Shown: piece by piece, positions 8,380-15,721 of the stretch
How the letters are laid out: each line of letters starts with the position of its first letter
How positions within the stretch are numbered: position 1 is the first letter of the stretch
Assembly (NCBI GenBank): GCA_015056325.1
Contig: SVGL01000010.1
Coordinates: 1 to 64,000 of the forward strand
Source: Clostridiales bacterium
GTDB lineage: Bacteria > Bacillota > Clostridia > Christensenellales > Aristaeellaceae
Direction: 5' to 3'
Length of the DNA stretch: 64,000 nucleotides
Notes under the pieces: generated by a model
What the model was told of the DNA's origin: nothing
Databases searched by the model: none
The model's input: only the letters and a program-made list of their open reading frames with translations
Made by a program: the position numbers and the translations under genes

Positions 8380-11271
8380 ATGGTGAAGAAGATTCTGTGT
8401 GCGCTGCTGGTGCTGATGATGGCAGGCCTGGCGTCTGTCGCGCTGGCGGAGTACTGCGAACACGGAAGTGAACAAAGCCCCTGCGACATCGGCTGGCAGG
8501 TTGACCACTTCGGCCAGCAGCATCGCCGCGTTTGCACCAACCATGTGGAGGAGAAGGAAGATCCCTTCAGCTACATGCCTGTGACTGAATGGGCAGCCTG
8601 TACTCCGGATGCGGATGGTGAGTGCACCACCTGCGGCCATGACTACATCCGCGAGCCCGTTGAGCCCGAACCGCTGCCCGAGGATGAACTGTTCATCATG
8701 ATGCTGGAGTATTATCTGTCCTGGTGCGAGGAAAACGGCGTCGTGCCCTTCCAGACCAGCGCCTCCGGCAGCAAGCTGACCATCCAGCTGTCTGATGAAT
8801 TCCTGCAGTTTTCGGACGAGATGGGCTTTCCGGTGACTGAAACCATGCTGGCCAAGTCCACCGCCACGCTCACACTGCCCGATGGCATGACCTATCCCGC
8901 CACCGGCAAGGCTGTCAAGCCAGCGGTGGAGCTGTCCCTCTCCGAGTACGGCCCCGGCGAGACGATGTGGATGATCGGCATGATGAGCATTGGCGATGTG
9001 ATCTACGTAAACAACGTCAGCCCCGGCACCGCCACGGTGAAGATGGTCATCAGCCTGATGACCGGCGATGTGTATACCCTGCAGCAGAATTTCACCATCG
9101 AGGGCCAGGGCCCCTACTGTAAGTACGGCAGCGCCTCCAGCCCCTGTGACATCGTCTGGGACGCCGCGAACAGGAAGCATGCCTCCTTCTGCAAGAATCA
9201 TGTGGAAGAGAAGGACGATCCCTACAGCTATGTGCAGGTGACCGACTGGGAGGATTGCACCTTCCGGGCAAGCGAGTACATCTGCGATACCTGCGGTGCG
9301 GACTACACGCCTTCCGGCCCCTCTGAGAGCGATTATGAGGCCATGATGGTGGAAATCTATTACAGGCTGCTGGAACGCAACGGTGTTCCGCCGCTGGAGA
9401 TCATTTTCTCGGAAGACCATGTCTCCATCAAGCTGGGTGAGCAGTTCATCATGTGCATGCTGGAGGAGCGCATCCCGGTGACCAATGAACTCAAGGAGGC
9501 GACGGTTTACACGCTGACCTTGCCGGAGGGCACGGAATATCCCTATGAAGGCCGTCCTGTGTTCCCGACTGCCACCCTGGATGTGTCGCCCAACGGTCCC
9601 GGCGCCTGGCTGCAGCGTGCTGGATTGCTGTACAATGACAGCGTGCAGTATGAGAACAACCAGGCCCCCGGCACTGCAATGGCGACGATGGCGATCCATG
9701 TGGACGGTAAGGCGGGCATGACCCTGGTGGCAAAATATACCATCGTGGGTGCGGTGTCTGGCGAGTACTGCATCTACGGCGGCCCCACCAGCCCCTGTGA
9801 GATCATCTGGAGCGTGCGCTCCGATGAGCGCATTCACCGCCGCGTCTGCCGTACCCATCGGGAGAAGGAAGACTATGAGCAGATGATCCCGGTGACCGAC
9901 TGGGAGCCCTGTACCCCGGGCGAGGGCGGCGTCTGCACCGGCTGCGGAAAAGACTACGACAAGTCTGATAACGAGATGACCGAAGACGACATCATGGCGT
10001 ACATGGTGGAGTACTATGCCCGTACCGCTGCTGAGTTCGGCGAAGCGATCCGTGCAACGGTTGCTGGCAATGAGCTGACCTTCTCCATGCGGGATGAGTA
10101 TTTCGGCTACCTGGCCGAAAGCAATGTCCCTGTTCCTCAGACCATGCATGGCAGCATCACCTACACCCTGGTTCTCACCAACGGCGATGAGTTTGCTGCC
10201 ACCGGCGAGCCCATCACCCCCGAGGTGGAGGTGCGCGCCACCGAGAACGGCCCCGGCCACTGGCTGGAGGACGTCGGCCTGATGGAGATTGGCAAGCCTG
10301 TATATGCCAACAACGTGGAGCCCGGCAAGGCTACCGTGTCCGTGACCTTTGAGTTCACCATGGGAGAGCCCCATACCATCACTGCTGAGTTCACCATCCT
10401 GGGTGAGGGCCCCTTCTGCAAGTACGGTAGCCCCTCCAATCCCTGTGACATCCGGTGGGATGCGGATCGCAATGAAATGAAGCACCGTTCCGTCTGTGTC
10501 AACCACGTTGAGGACAAGGAAGACATGTACAGCTACGTGGTGGTGACTGACTGGGAGGACTGCAACTTCTTCAACGACGGATACATCTGTGACGTCTGCC
10601 ATGCGGACTACACTCCCAAAGAAGAGCCGGATGACGGCGATTTCGAAGCTGAGCTGCTGAAGCTGTATAACGAGATGATGGAGATGCAGGGCCGTGCTCC
10701 GATTTATGTAGAGTACTCCCGGGCTTCCATGACCATTGAGTTCAAGGAGCAGTTCATCATGTACCTGCTGGAGCATGGCATTCAGCTGTCCGAGAGCCTC
10801 AGCGCAACGACGGAGTATGTGTTCACCCTGGAGGGCGGCGACAGCTATGCCTACACGGGCGAGGAGATCTGCCCTGAGGTGATCCTGACGGGCAACGGCG
10901 TCGGTCCTGGCGCCTGGCTGGAGAAGAATGACCTGATCTACATCCGTGAGGTGACCTACATCGACAATATCGAGCCTGGTCAGGCCACGGTGGACGTGCT
11001 GTTCCGTTTGGTGGGTGATGGCAATCTGGGGTTCACGCTGAACTTCACCATCACCGGTGAGGGTGGCAATGCGTCCAAGGTTCCCGGCGATGCTGACGGT
11101 GACAATGCCGTCTCCCTGGACGACGCGTTGAACCTGCTGCGGGCCATCGCGGGCGAGGACGTGAGCATCAATAATACCAATGCGGACGTCACTGGCGACG
11201 GCGCAGTTGACCTGAAGGACGTGCTGCTGATCCTGCAGTACATTGCCGGCTGGAATGTGAGCCTGCAATAA
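8380..11271 (+). CDS. Secreted four-repeat cysteine-motif protein with C-terminal type I dockerin
   Basis: 963 residues. The signal peptide ([16 protein letters not shown], cleavage likely after ALA at about 23) directs export. The mature protein is four tandem repeats of about 217-221 residues, opening at Cys26, Cys247, Cys464 and Cys680. Each repeat begins with a C-x-Y/H-G...PC-(D/E)-I-x-W block, has a C-x-x-H-x-E-(D/E) block, a V-T-(D/E)-W-x-x-C block and ends in C-x-x-C-x-x-D-Y, followed by about 150 residues of likely beta-rich domain. The last 62 residues (from [16 protein letters not shown]) contain two calcium-binding dockerin segments, DADGDNAVS and DVTGDGAVD, each with an LxxLLxxIAG-type helix. 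Dockerins dock onto cohesins on cell-surface or cellulosome scaffolds. No catalytic domain is recognised; binding or structural function is inferred. Confidence 0.8.
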   Translation: MVKKILCALLVLMMAGLASVALAEYCEHGSEQSPCDIGWQVDHFGQQHRRVCTNHVEEKEDPFSYMPVTEWAACTPDADGECTTCGHDYIREPVEPEPLPEDELFIMMLEYYLSWCEENGVVPFQTSASGSKLTIQLSDEFLQFSDEMGFPVTETMLAKSTATLTLPDGMTYPATGKAVKPAVELSLSEYGPGETMWMIGMMSIGDVIYVNNVSPGTATVKMVISLMTGDVYTLQQNFTIEGQGPYCKYGSASSPCDIVWDAANRKHASFCKNHVEEKDDPYSYVQVTDWEDCTFRASEYICDTCGADYTPSGPSESDYEAMMVEIYYRLLERNGVPPLEIIFSEDHVSIKLGEQFIMCMLEERIPVTNELKEATVYTLTLPEGTEYPYEGRPVFPTATLDVSPNGPGAWLQRAGLLYNDSVQYENNQAPGTAMATMAIHVDGKAGMTLVAKYTIVGAVSGEYCIYGGPTSPCEIIWSVRSDERIHRRVCRTHREKEDYEQMIPVTDWEPCTPGEGGVCTGCGKDYDKSDNEMTEDDIMAYMVEYYARTAAEFGEAIRATVAGNELTFSMRDEYFGYLAESNVPVPQTMHGSITYTLVLTNGDEFAATGEPITPEVEVRATENGPGHWLEDVGLMEIGKPVYANNVEPGKATVSVTFEFTMGEPHTITAEFTILGEGPFCKYGSPSNPCDIRWDADRNEMKHRSVCVNHVEDKEDMYSYVVVTDWEDCNFFNDGYICDVCHADYTPKEEPDDGDFEAELLKLYNEMMEMQGRAPIYVEYSRASMTIEFKEQFIMYLLEHGIQLSESLSATTEYVFTLEGGDSYAYTGEEICPEVILTGNGVGPGAWLEKNDLIYIREVTYIDNIEPGQATVDVLFRLVGDGNLGFTLNFTITGEGGNASKVPGDADGDNAVSLDDALNLLRAIAGEDVSINNTNADVTGDGAVDLKDVLLILQYIAGWNVSLQ

Positions 11272-11276
11272 AATGG

Positions 11277-11309
11277 AACCGTCCCGGATGTGAATCCGGG
11301 ACGGTTTTT
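11277..11309. terminator. Terminator between convergent genes
   Basis: A perfect 12-base stem AACCGTCCCGGA / TCCGGGACGGTT with a six-base loop, followed by TTT on the plus strand. It ends the dockerin gene and may also serve the convergent glycosyltransferase gene. Confidence 0.85.
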
Positions 11310-11331
11310 GTATGTCTGTGCGTGGGGGGGA

Positions 11332-12294
11332 TCAGTCGTCCTCATCCTCCCACGTCCTGTCCGAAATGATATACCGCGGGCGGCCCTTGACCTCCAGGTA
11401 GATCTTGCCGATGTATTCGCCGATCACGCCCAGGAACAGCGCCTGCACGCCGCCCATGAAGCACACGATGCACGCAAGGCTCGCCCAGCCGGCTACCGAT
11501 TTGCCCATAAACGCCGCGACTACTGCCCAGATGATGCCGATGAAAGACAGCATCATGATGAACAACCCCGCGAAGAACACCATGCGGATGGGCTTGACCG
11601 ACAGGGACGTGATGCCGTCGAAGGCCAGGGCAAGCATCTTCTTGAGCGGATAGTGGCTCTCGCCGGCGAGGCGCTCATGGCGCTCGTAGTACACGCTGGT
11701 GGACTTGAAGCCCACCAGGGGCACCATGCCGCGAAGATAGAGGTTGACCTCTTTATAATTTGCGAATTCCTTCAGCACCCGGGAGGAGATCAGCCGATAG
11801 TCGGCGTGGTTGAAGACCACCTCCACGCCCATGGCTGCCAGCAGCTTGTAGAAGCCCTCGGCGGTGAAGCGCTTGAAAAAGGTGTCCGTGTTCCGCTTGG
11901 AGCGCACGCCGTAGACCACCTCACAGCCGTCGAGGTATGCGTCCACCATTTTGTCCATGGCATGAATGTCATCCTGGCCGTCACAGTCAATGGAGATGGT
12001 GATGTCGCACTTGGCCTTGGCTTCCATCAGGCCGGCCAGCACGGCAGCCTGGTGGCCGCGGTTGCGGCTCTGGGCGATGCCGAGGAAGTGCTCGTCCTTC
12101 TTTGCCAGATCGCAGATGATCTCCCAGGTCTTGTCCTTGCTGCCGTCGTTGACAAAGAGCACGCGGCTGTTATCGCTGATTTTGTCCGCTGCGACCAGCT
12201 GGTGGATCTTGTCCAGGAACATCCCGCTGGTCAGGGGGAGGACTTCCTCCTCGTTGTAGCAGGGGATGACGATGTACAGAATGGGCTTTTTCAT
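11332..12294 (-). CDS. Family 2 glycosyltransferase, membrane-anchored (DPM1/GtrB-like)
   Basis: 320 residues. The start at 12294 (MKKPILYIVIPCYNEEE) follows AGGAGG; the open frame extends further upstream without a ribosome site. A GT-A domain covers residues 1-230 with the nucleotide-binding VIPCYNEEEVLP, FVNDGSKDKT, and the metal motif SIDCDGQDD. Two transmembrane helices follow at about 235-257 and 265-290 (GLFIMMLSFIGIIWAVVAAF and ACIVCFMGGVQALFLGVIGEY). This layout matches undecaprenyl-phosphate or dolichol-phosphate sugar transferases used in cell-wall or polysaccharide glycosylation. The gene stands alone, so the sugar cannot be inferred. Confidence 0.88.
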   Translation of the reverse strand: MKKPILYIVIPCYNEEEVLPLTSGMFLDKIHQLVAADKISDNSRVLFVNDGSKDKTWEIICDLAKKDEHFLGIAQSRNRGHQAAVLAGLMEAKAKCDITISIDCDGQDDIHAMDKMVDAYLDGCEVVYGVRSKRNTDTFFKRFTAEGFYKLLAAMGVEVVFNHADYRLISSRVLKEFANYKEVNLYLRGMVPLVGFKSTSVYYERHERLAGESHYPLKKMLALAFDGITSLSVKPIRMVFFAGLFIMMLSFIGIIWAVVAAFMGKSVAGWASLACIVCFMGGVQALFLGVIGEYIGKIYLEVKGRPRYIISDRTWEDEDD

Positions 12295-12321
12295 AGGGGC
12301 CTCCTTGTTGGAGAATGATTC

Positions 12322-12350
12322 ATTATACCATACATAACGCATGATGGCCA
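12322..12350 (-). promoter_or_regulatory. Glycosyltransferase promoter (extended -10)
   Basis: Minus-strand TATAAT at 12322-12327, preceded by TGG (extended -10), with TGGCCA 17 bases upstream. It sits 28 bases before the start codon. Confidence 0.6.
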
Positions 12351-12389
12351 GTTTTTCCTGCAAAAAACGGAAAAGATACGAAGCGACCC

Positions 12390-12418
12390 TTGCAAAATGT
12401 TTCGCGGCGGTGTATAAT
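12390..12418 (+). promoter_or_regulatory. serS promoter
   Basis: TTGCAA (12390-12395), 17-base spacer, TATAAT (12413-12418). It drives the T-box leader and serS; transcription should start near 12425. Confidence 0.8.
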
Positions 12419-12424
12419 AGCATT

Positions 12425-12660
12425 CGTACATATCCCCGTTTGACGGAAAACGGCCTGTCGCATGCACTTTCAGAGAGCTGATGGTTGGTGAGAATCAGCA
12501 GACAGCGATACGCTTTCCATTTCCGGAGGGGGCTGGTGATGAATCAGCCGGGTGTCGCCCGATAAAGCGACGACAAGGTGGTTCACCGAGGTTTTCGGTG
12601 GACAAACTGGGTGGCAACGCGAGCTTCTCGTCCCGGGTGGGATGGGGGCTGTTTTTGTTT
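12425..12660 (+). ncRNA. T-box riboswitch leader, serine-responsive
   Basis: The leader contains the Stem I signature GAGAGCTGATGGTTGGTGAG, a plausible UCC (Ser) specifier triplet at 12516-12518 followed by A, and the conserved T-box TGGGTGGCAACGCG at 12608-12621. A competing terminator (stem CTCGTCCC / GGGATGGG plus flanking G-U pairs, then GTTTTTG) ends at about 12658. Known mechanism: uncharged tRNA-Ser pairs with the specifier and the T-box, stabilising the antiterminator so that the synthetase gene is transcribed. Serine specificity agrees with the downstream serS. Confidence 0.9.
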
Positions 12661-12755
12661 GTCGGCCATCCCCCGACGCAAGGTCGGGTGCTGGCTACGC
12701 GGGCTCAATGCAAACATTGCATCCCGCTAGTCGGGCTGAAGCCCGACCTCGTTGC
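12661..12755 (-). repeat. Three-hairpin interspersed element, copy B
   Basis: Lies between the T-box terminator and the serS ribosome site. Read on the minus strand: hairpin 1 GTCGGGCTTCAGCCCGAC (12730-12747), linker TAGCG, hairpin 2 around CAATG-TTTG-CATTG (12701-12725), linker GCGTAGCCAGCA, hairpin 3 CCCGAC...GTCGGG (12672-12688), then GATGGCCGA. Organisation and linkers match copies at 17118, 42985 and 63862. It lengthens the serS untranslated leader by about 95 bases. Confidence 0.75.
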
Positions 12756-12787
12756 GCCCGAGCATAACATCGAAGGAGGAACATACA

Positions 12788-14086
12788 ATGCTTGACATCA
12801 ATCTGCTGCGCACCAATCCCGATATCGTGCGGGAAAACATGAAGAAGAAGTTCCAGGAGCACAAGCTGCCCCTGGTGGACGAGGTCATCGAGATGGACAA
12901 GGCCTACCGTGCTGCCATCCAGCAGGCGGACAGCCTCCGCAACCAGATCAAGGTGATCTCCAAGGAGATCGGCGGCCTGATGGGCAAGGCCAAGAAGGGC
13001 GACGCTGAAGCCGCTGCCGCCGCCGAGGCCGCCAAGGACAAGGTCGCTGCCTGCAAGGCTGAGCTGGAAGGCCTGGCCCAGAAGGAAGACGACCTCCAGA
13101 AGGAGATCCGTCAGCGCATGCTGGTGATCCCCAATATCATCGACCCCACCGTGCCGATCGGCCGCGACGACTCCGAGAACGTCGAGGTCCAGCGCTACGG
13201 CGAGCCCGTCACTCCCGATTTCGAGGTGCCCTACCATGTGGAAATCATGGAGCGCCTCAGCGGCATCGACCTCGATTCCGCCCGCAAGACCTCCGGCAAC
13301 GGCTTCTACTACCTGCTGGGTGACATCGCCCGCCTGCACAGCGCGATTCTGAACTATGCCCGCGATTTCATGATCGACCGCGGCTTCACCTACTGCATCC
13401 CCCCCTACATGATCCACGGCGACGTGGTCACCGGCGTCATGTCCTTCGCGGAGATGGAGAACATGATGTACAAGATCGAGGGCGAGGATCTGTATCTGAT
13501 CGGCACCTCCGAGCACTCCATGATCGGCAAGTTCATCGACACCATCCTGGAGGAGAAGCAGCTGCCCCAGACGCTTACTTCCTACAGCCCCTGCTTCCGC
13601 AAGGAAGTCGGCGCCCACGGCATCGAGGAGCGCGGCGTGTACCGCATCCACCAGTTCGAGAAGCAGGAGATGATCGTGGTCTGCAAACCCGAGGAGAGCC
13701 CCAAGTGGTTCGACATCCTGTGGCAGAACTCCGTGGACTTCTTCCGCAGCCTGGACATTCCGGTCCGCACCCTGGAATGCTGCTCCGGCGACCTGGCTGA
13801 CCTGAAGGTCAAGTCCATCGACGTGGAAGCCTGGTCTCCCCGTCAGCAGAAGTACTTCGAGGTCGGCTCCTGCTCCAACCTGGGCGACGCTCAGGCCCGC
13901 CGTCTGCAGATCCGCGTCAAGGGCGACGACGGCCGCAAGTACTTCGCCCACACCCTCAACAACACCTGCGTGGCCCCGCCCCGCATGCTGATCGCATTCC
14001 TGGAGAACAACCTTATGGAAGACGGCCGCGTGCGCATCCCCCAGGCGCTGCGCATGTACATGGGCGGCAAGGAGTACATCGGCTAA
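12788..14086 (+). CDS. serS: Seryl-tRNA synthetase
   Basis: 432 residues. It charges tRNA-Ser with serine and is cytosolic. The start at 12788 (MLDINLLRTNPDIVREN) is the canonical SerS N-terminus and follows AAGGAGG. A long antiparallel coiled-coil arm occupies about residues 28-110. Class II motif 2 is FRKEVGAHGIEERGVYRIHQ, with the conserved arginine. Motif 3 reads NNTCVAPPRMLIAFLEN: the catalytic arginine is kept, but the segment before it differs from the common NGSGLA form. Expression is controlled by the T-box leader upstream; a strong terminator follows. Confidence 0.96.
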   Translation: MLDINLLRTNPDIVRENMKKKFQEHKLPLVDEVIEMDKAYRAAIQQADSLRNQIKVISKEIGGLMGKAKKGDAEAAAAAEAAKDKVAACKAELEGLAQKEDDLQKEIRQRMLVIPNIIDPTVPIGRDDSENVEVQRYGEPVTPDFEVPYHVEIMERLSGIDLDSARKTSGNGFYYLLGDIARLHSAILNYARDFMIDRGFTYCIPPYMIHGDVVTGVMSFAEMENMMYKIEGEDLYLIGTSEHSMIGKFIDTILEEKQLPQTLTSYSPCFRKEVGAHGIEERGVYRIHQFEKQEMIVVCKPEESPKWFDILWQNSVDFFRSLDIPVRTLECCSGDLADLKVKSIDVEAWSPRQQKYFEVGSCSNLGDAQARRLQIRVKGDDGRKYFAHTLNNTCVAPPRMLIAFLENNLMEDGRVRIPQALRMYMGGKEYIG

Positions 14087-14105
14087 TAGTAACTGCATAA
14101 TAATG

Positions 14106-14144
14106 GGCGGTATGCCGGTCGTAAAGACTGGCATACCGCCTTTG
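14106..14144 (+). terminator. serS terminator
   Basis: A near-perfect stem GGCGGTATGCCGGTC / GACTGGCATACCGCC with a five-base loop, followed by TTT, 20 bases after the serS stop. Confidence 0.85.
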
Positions 14145-14167
14145 TTATGCAATTGGGTACGGGGAAT

Positions 14168-15010
14168 TTACCGGGGTTCAGTGGGAGTGCCGCTCTCCAG
14201 GAGGTGCTTGTATTCCGGCAGAACGCCATAGGGATAATCTCCGTGATCCTGCATCTCCAGACGGGGAATATCAAAGTAGATGGTGTTGTATTCGATGATC
14301 TTGTTGCGTGCATTCTGGATGACAAAGGTGGATTTCAGCGTGCTCTTGGCTTTGAAATAGTAAGTAAACCCAATGTCTTCTACAGGGAAGGAGGTCATCA
14401 CGGCAATGCTGCCGTCCTCCAGGCGGCGGGTATAGTTGTAAAGCCACCTGCATTCGGGTGCAATCACACCGGGCATGCTCAGGGAATCAAGGGCAGCAAT
14501 GGTGTATACCGGCGTCCCTTTCTGTTTTTTGACTTCCTTCAGCAGCTCGGCATTCTGGGCGTTTTGTTCAGCATCGCTAGCCCGGGGAATAAGAACGGCG
14601 TTTGGATCCTTGGGGGTCATGACGCCGAAAACATAAACAGCTTTGTTTGTCCAATAGACCTCCTTCACGGTAAACTCCACGATCTCGCTGGTGTGACGCT
14701 GATTGTTGGGACGGCGCACTTCCTTCTGGTTTACCGTAAAAGACGAAGGAGCAGCCATATCCTTGAGGGCAAGCTCATCACGGAAGGCGAAGAAATCCTG
14801 GATGCTGGCAATATTTATCCCGGCAGCCAATGCTGTGCCGGAGAGGGTCAGCAGGATGAGGGCAAAAATCAGGGCGATGTGCAGTTTTCGCTTCATGACA
14901 GGTTGTTCCTCCTTTTTCATTTTCTGCAGCGTGTGTATGCGCTGCGTATCTGTCCATTCCAGCTGAGCAAACTCGTGGTCGACCAGCTGCTGGAAATCCT
15001 TATCCTTCAT
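14168..15010 (-). CDS. Membrane-anchored anti-sigma factor (DUF4179-like)
   Basis: 280 residues. The start lies inside the end of the sigma factor gene (11-base overlap), a layout typical of sigma/anti-sigma pairs with coupled translation. Residues 1-40 form a short cytoplasmic region (MKDKDFQQLVDHEFAQLEW) suited to sigma binding. One transmembrane helix lies at about 41-63 (LHIALIFALILLTLSGTALA). The extracytoplasmic part of about 215 residues resembles the domain of the DUF4179 anti-sigma group. The protein probably holds the sigma factor inactive until an envelope signal arrives. Family assignment rests on layout and general pattern; the signal is unknown. Confidence 0.7.
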   Translation of the reverse strand: MKDKDFQQLVDHEFAQLEWTDTQRIHTLQKMKKEEQPVMKRKLHIALIFALILLTLSGTALAAGINIASIQDFFAFRDELALKDMAAPSSFTVNQKEVRRPNNQRHTSEIVEFTVKEVYWTNKAVYVFGVMTPKDPNAVLIPRASDAEQNAQNAELLKEVKKQKGTPVYTIAALDSLSMPGVIAPECRWLYNYTRRLEDGSIAVMTSFPVEDIGFTYYFKAKSTLKSTFVIQNARNKIIEYNTIYFDIPRLEMQDHGDYPYGVLPEYKHLLESGTPTEPR

Positions 15011-15494
15011 CTTCGTACCACTCCTTCAGTTGCTCGCGGAGCATGCTTTTGGCCTTCTGCAGCCGCTGGCGCACGGTTCGTTCGGAAATGTCCAGCGCGG
15101 CGGCGATGTCTTTTTGCTTCATGTCCTGGTAGTAGCGCAGCAGGATGACCTCCCGGTACCGGGGAGGCAGCGCCATGACGGCGCGGATGACGGTATTGTC
15201 CGGCAGGGAGAAATCCGCTGCACGAGGAAGCGCGTCCGCTTCCACATGCCTGTCCACATGGCGGAACCAGGCAGTTCTGCGGTAATCCCGGCAGACGTTG
15301 ATGGCGATGGCCGTCAGCCAGGTCAGGGCGTCCGCATCGCCCCGGAAGCGATGGAATTGCCGGAAGGCCTTCAAGAATGTGTCCTGGACGGCATCCTGCG
15401 CGAGGGATGCATCCCGGAGGTTCATCGCACACAGACGCAGCAGCCGGCTGCCGTGCTGAATCATCAGGCCATCGAGGGTTTCCCGTGCATCCAT
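15000..15494 (-). CDS. ECF-type RNA polymerase sigma factor
   Basis: 164 residues. The start at 15494 (MDARETLDGLMIQ) is set by AAAGGAGG nine bases upstream; the open frame extends 20 residues further without a ribosome site. Region 2 covers about 25-85 (DAVQDTFLKAFRQFHRFRGD, LTWLTAIAINVCRDYRR). Region 4 covers about 110-160 (LPPRYREVILLRYYQDMKQ, then the helix-turn-helix DIAAALDISERTVRQRLQKA). It is expected to direct RNA polymerase to a small envelope-stress-type regulon. A CGTCTAA motif in its own leader, near 15521 on the minus strand, resembles an ECF -10 and hints at self-regulation, but no matching -35 was found. Confidence 0.9.
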   Translation of the reverse strand: MDARETLDGLMIQHGSRLLRLCAMNLRDASLAQDAVQDTFLKAFRQFHRFRGDADALTWLTAIAINVCRDYRRTAWFRHVDRHVEADALPRAADFSLPDNTVIRAVMALPPRYREVILLRYYQDMKQKDIAAALDISERTVRQRLQKAKSMLREQLKEWYEDEG

Positions 15495-15557
15495 GTCAAT
15501 GCCTCCTTTCACTATGTTAGACGATGAACCTTTCAAAAAGCGGAACATCTTCACAGA

Positions 15558-15585
15558 AGATTATCATGGAATTGCTTTGTGTCAA
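15558..15585 (-). promoter_or_regulatory. Candidate promoter of the sigma/anti-sigma operon
   Basis: Minus-strand TTGACA (15580-15585), 16-base spacer, TAATCT (15558-15563), 64 bases before the start codon. The -35 is perfect, the -10 is moderate. Confidence 0.5.
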
Positions 15586-15614
15586 GAAAAATGTATGGGA
15601 GCAGGCTTTTCCCC

Positions 15615-15643
15615 TTGCCGCCCTCTCCTAAAAGTGATATAAT
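15615..15643 (+). promoter_or_regulatory. priA promoter
   Basis: TTGCCG (15615-15620), 17-base spacer, TATAAT (15638-15643). It drives priA and perhaps the whole downstream cluster. Confidence 0.7.
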
Positions 15644-15646
15644 CAT

Positions 15647-15700
15647 CATTGGGGGTCTATGACCCTTTATTCGCATTGGGGTCTTCGACCCATTTATTGA
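15647..15700 (+). repeat. Tandem 27-bp hairpin repeats in the priA leader
   Basis: Two adjacent copies (15647-15673 and 15674-15700) of a unit beginning CATTGGGG and ending TTTATT. Each contains a short hairpin: GGGTCTATGACCC in the first, GGGTCTTCGACCC in the second. They lie between the promoter and the GTG start, so they are transcribed. Function unknown; similar GGGTC-N3-GACCC hairpins occur at 48890 and 49045. Confidence 0.65.
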
Positions 15701-15721
15701 AACGGAAAGTGGGGTGGAGAG

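Noticed and set aside
8338-11268. 976-codon frame opposite the dockerin gene
   Set aside because: A shadow of the repetitive dockerin gene; no ribosome site or known domain.
15640-15700. Possible start of a CRISPR array
   Set aside because: Only two adjacent hairpin units with no spacer between them and no cas genes in the window.
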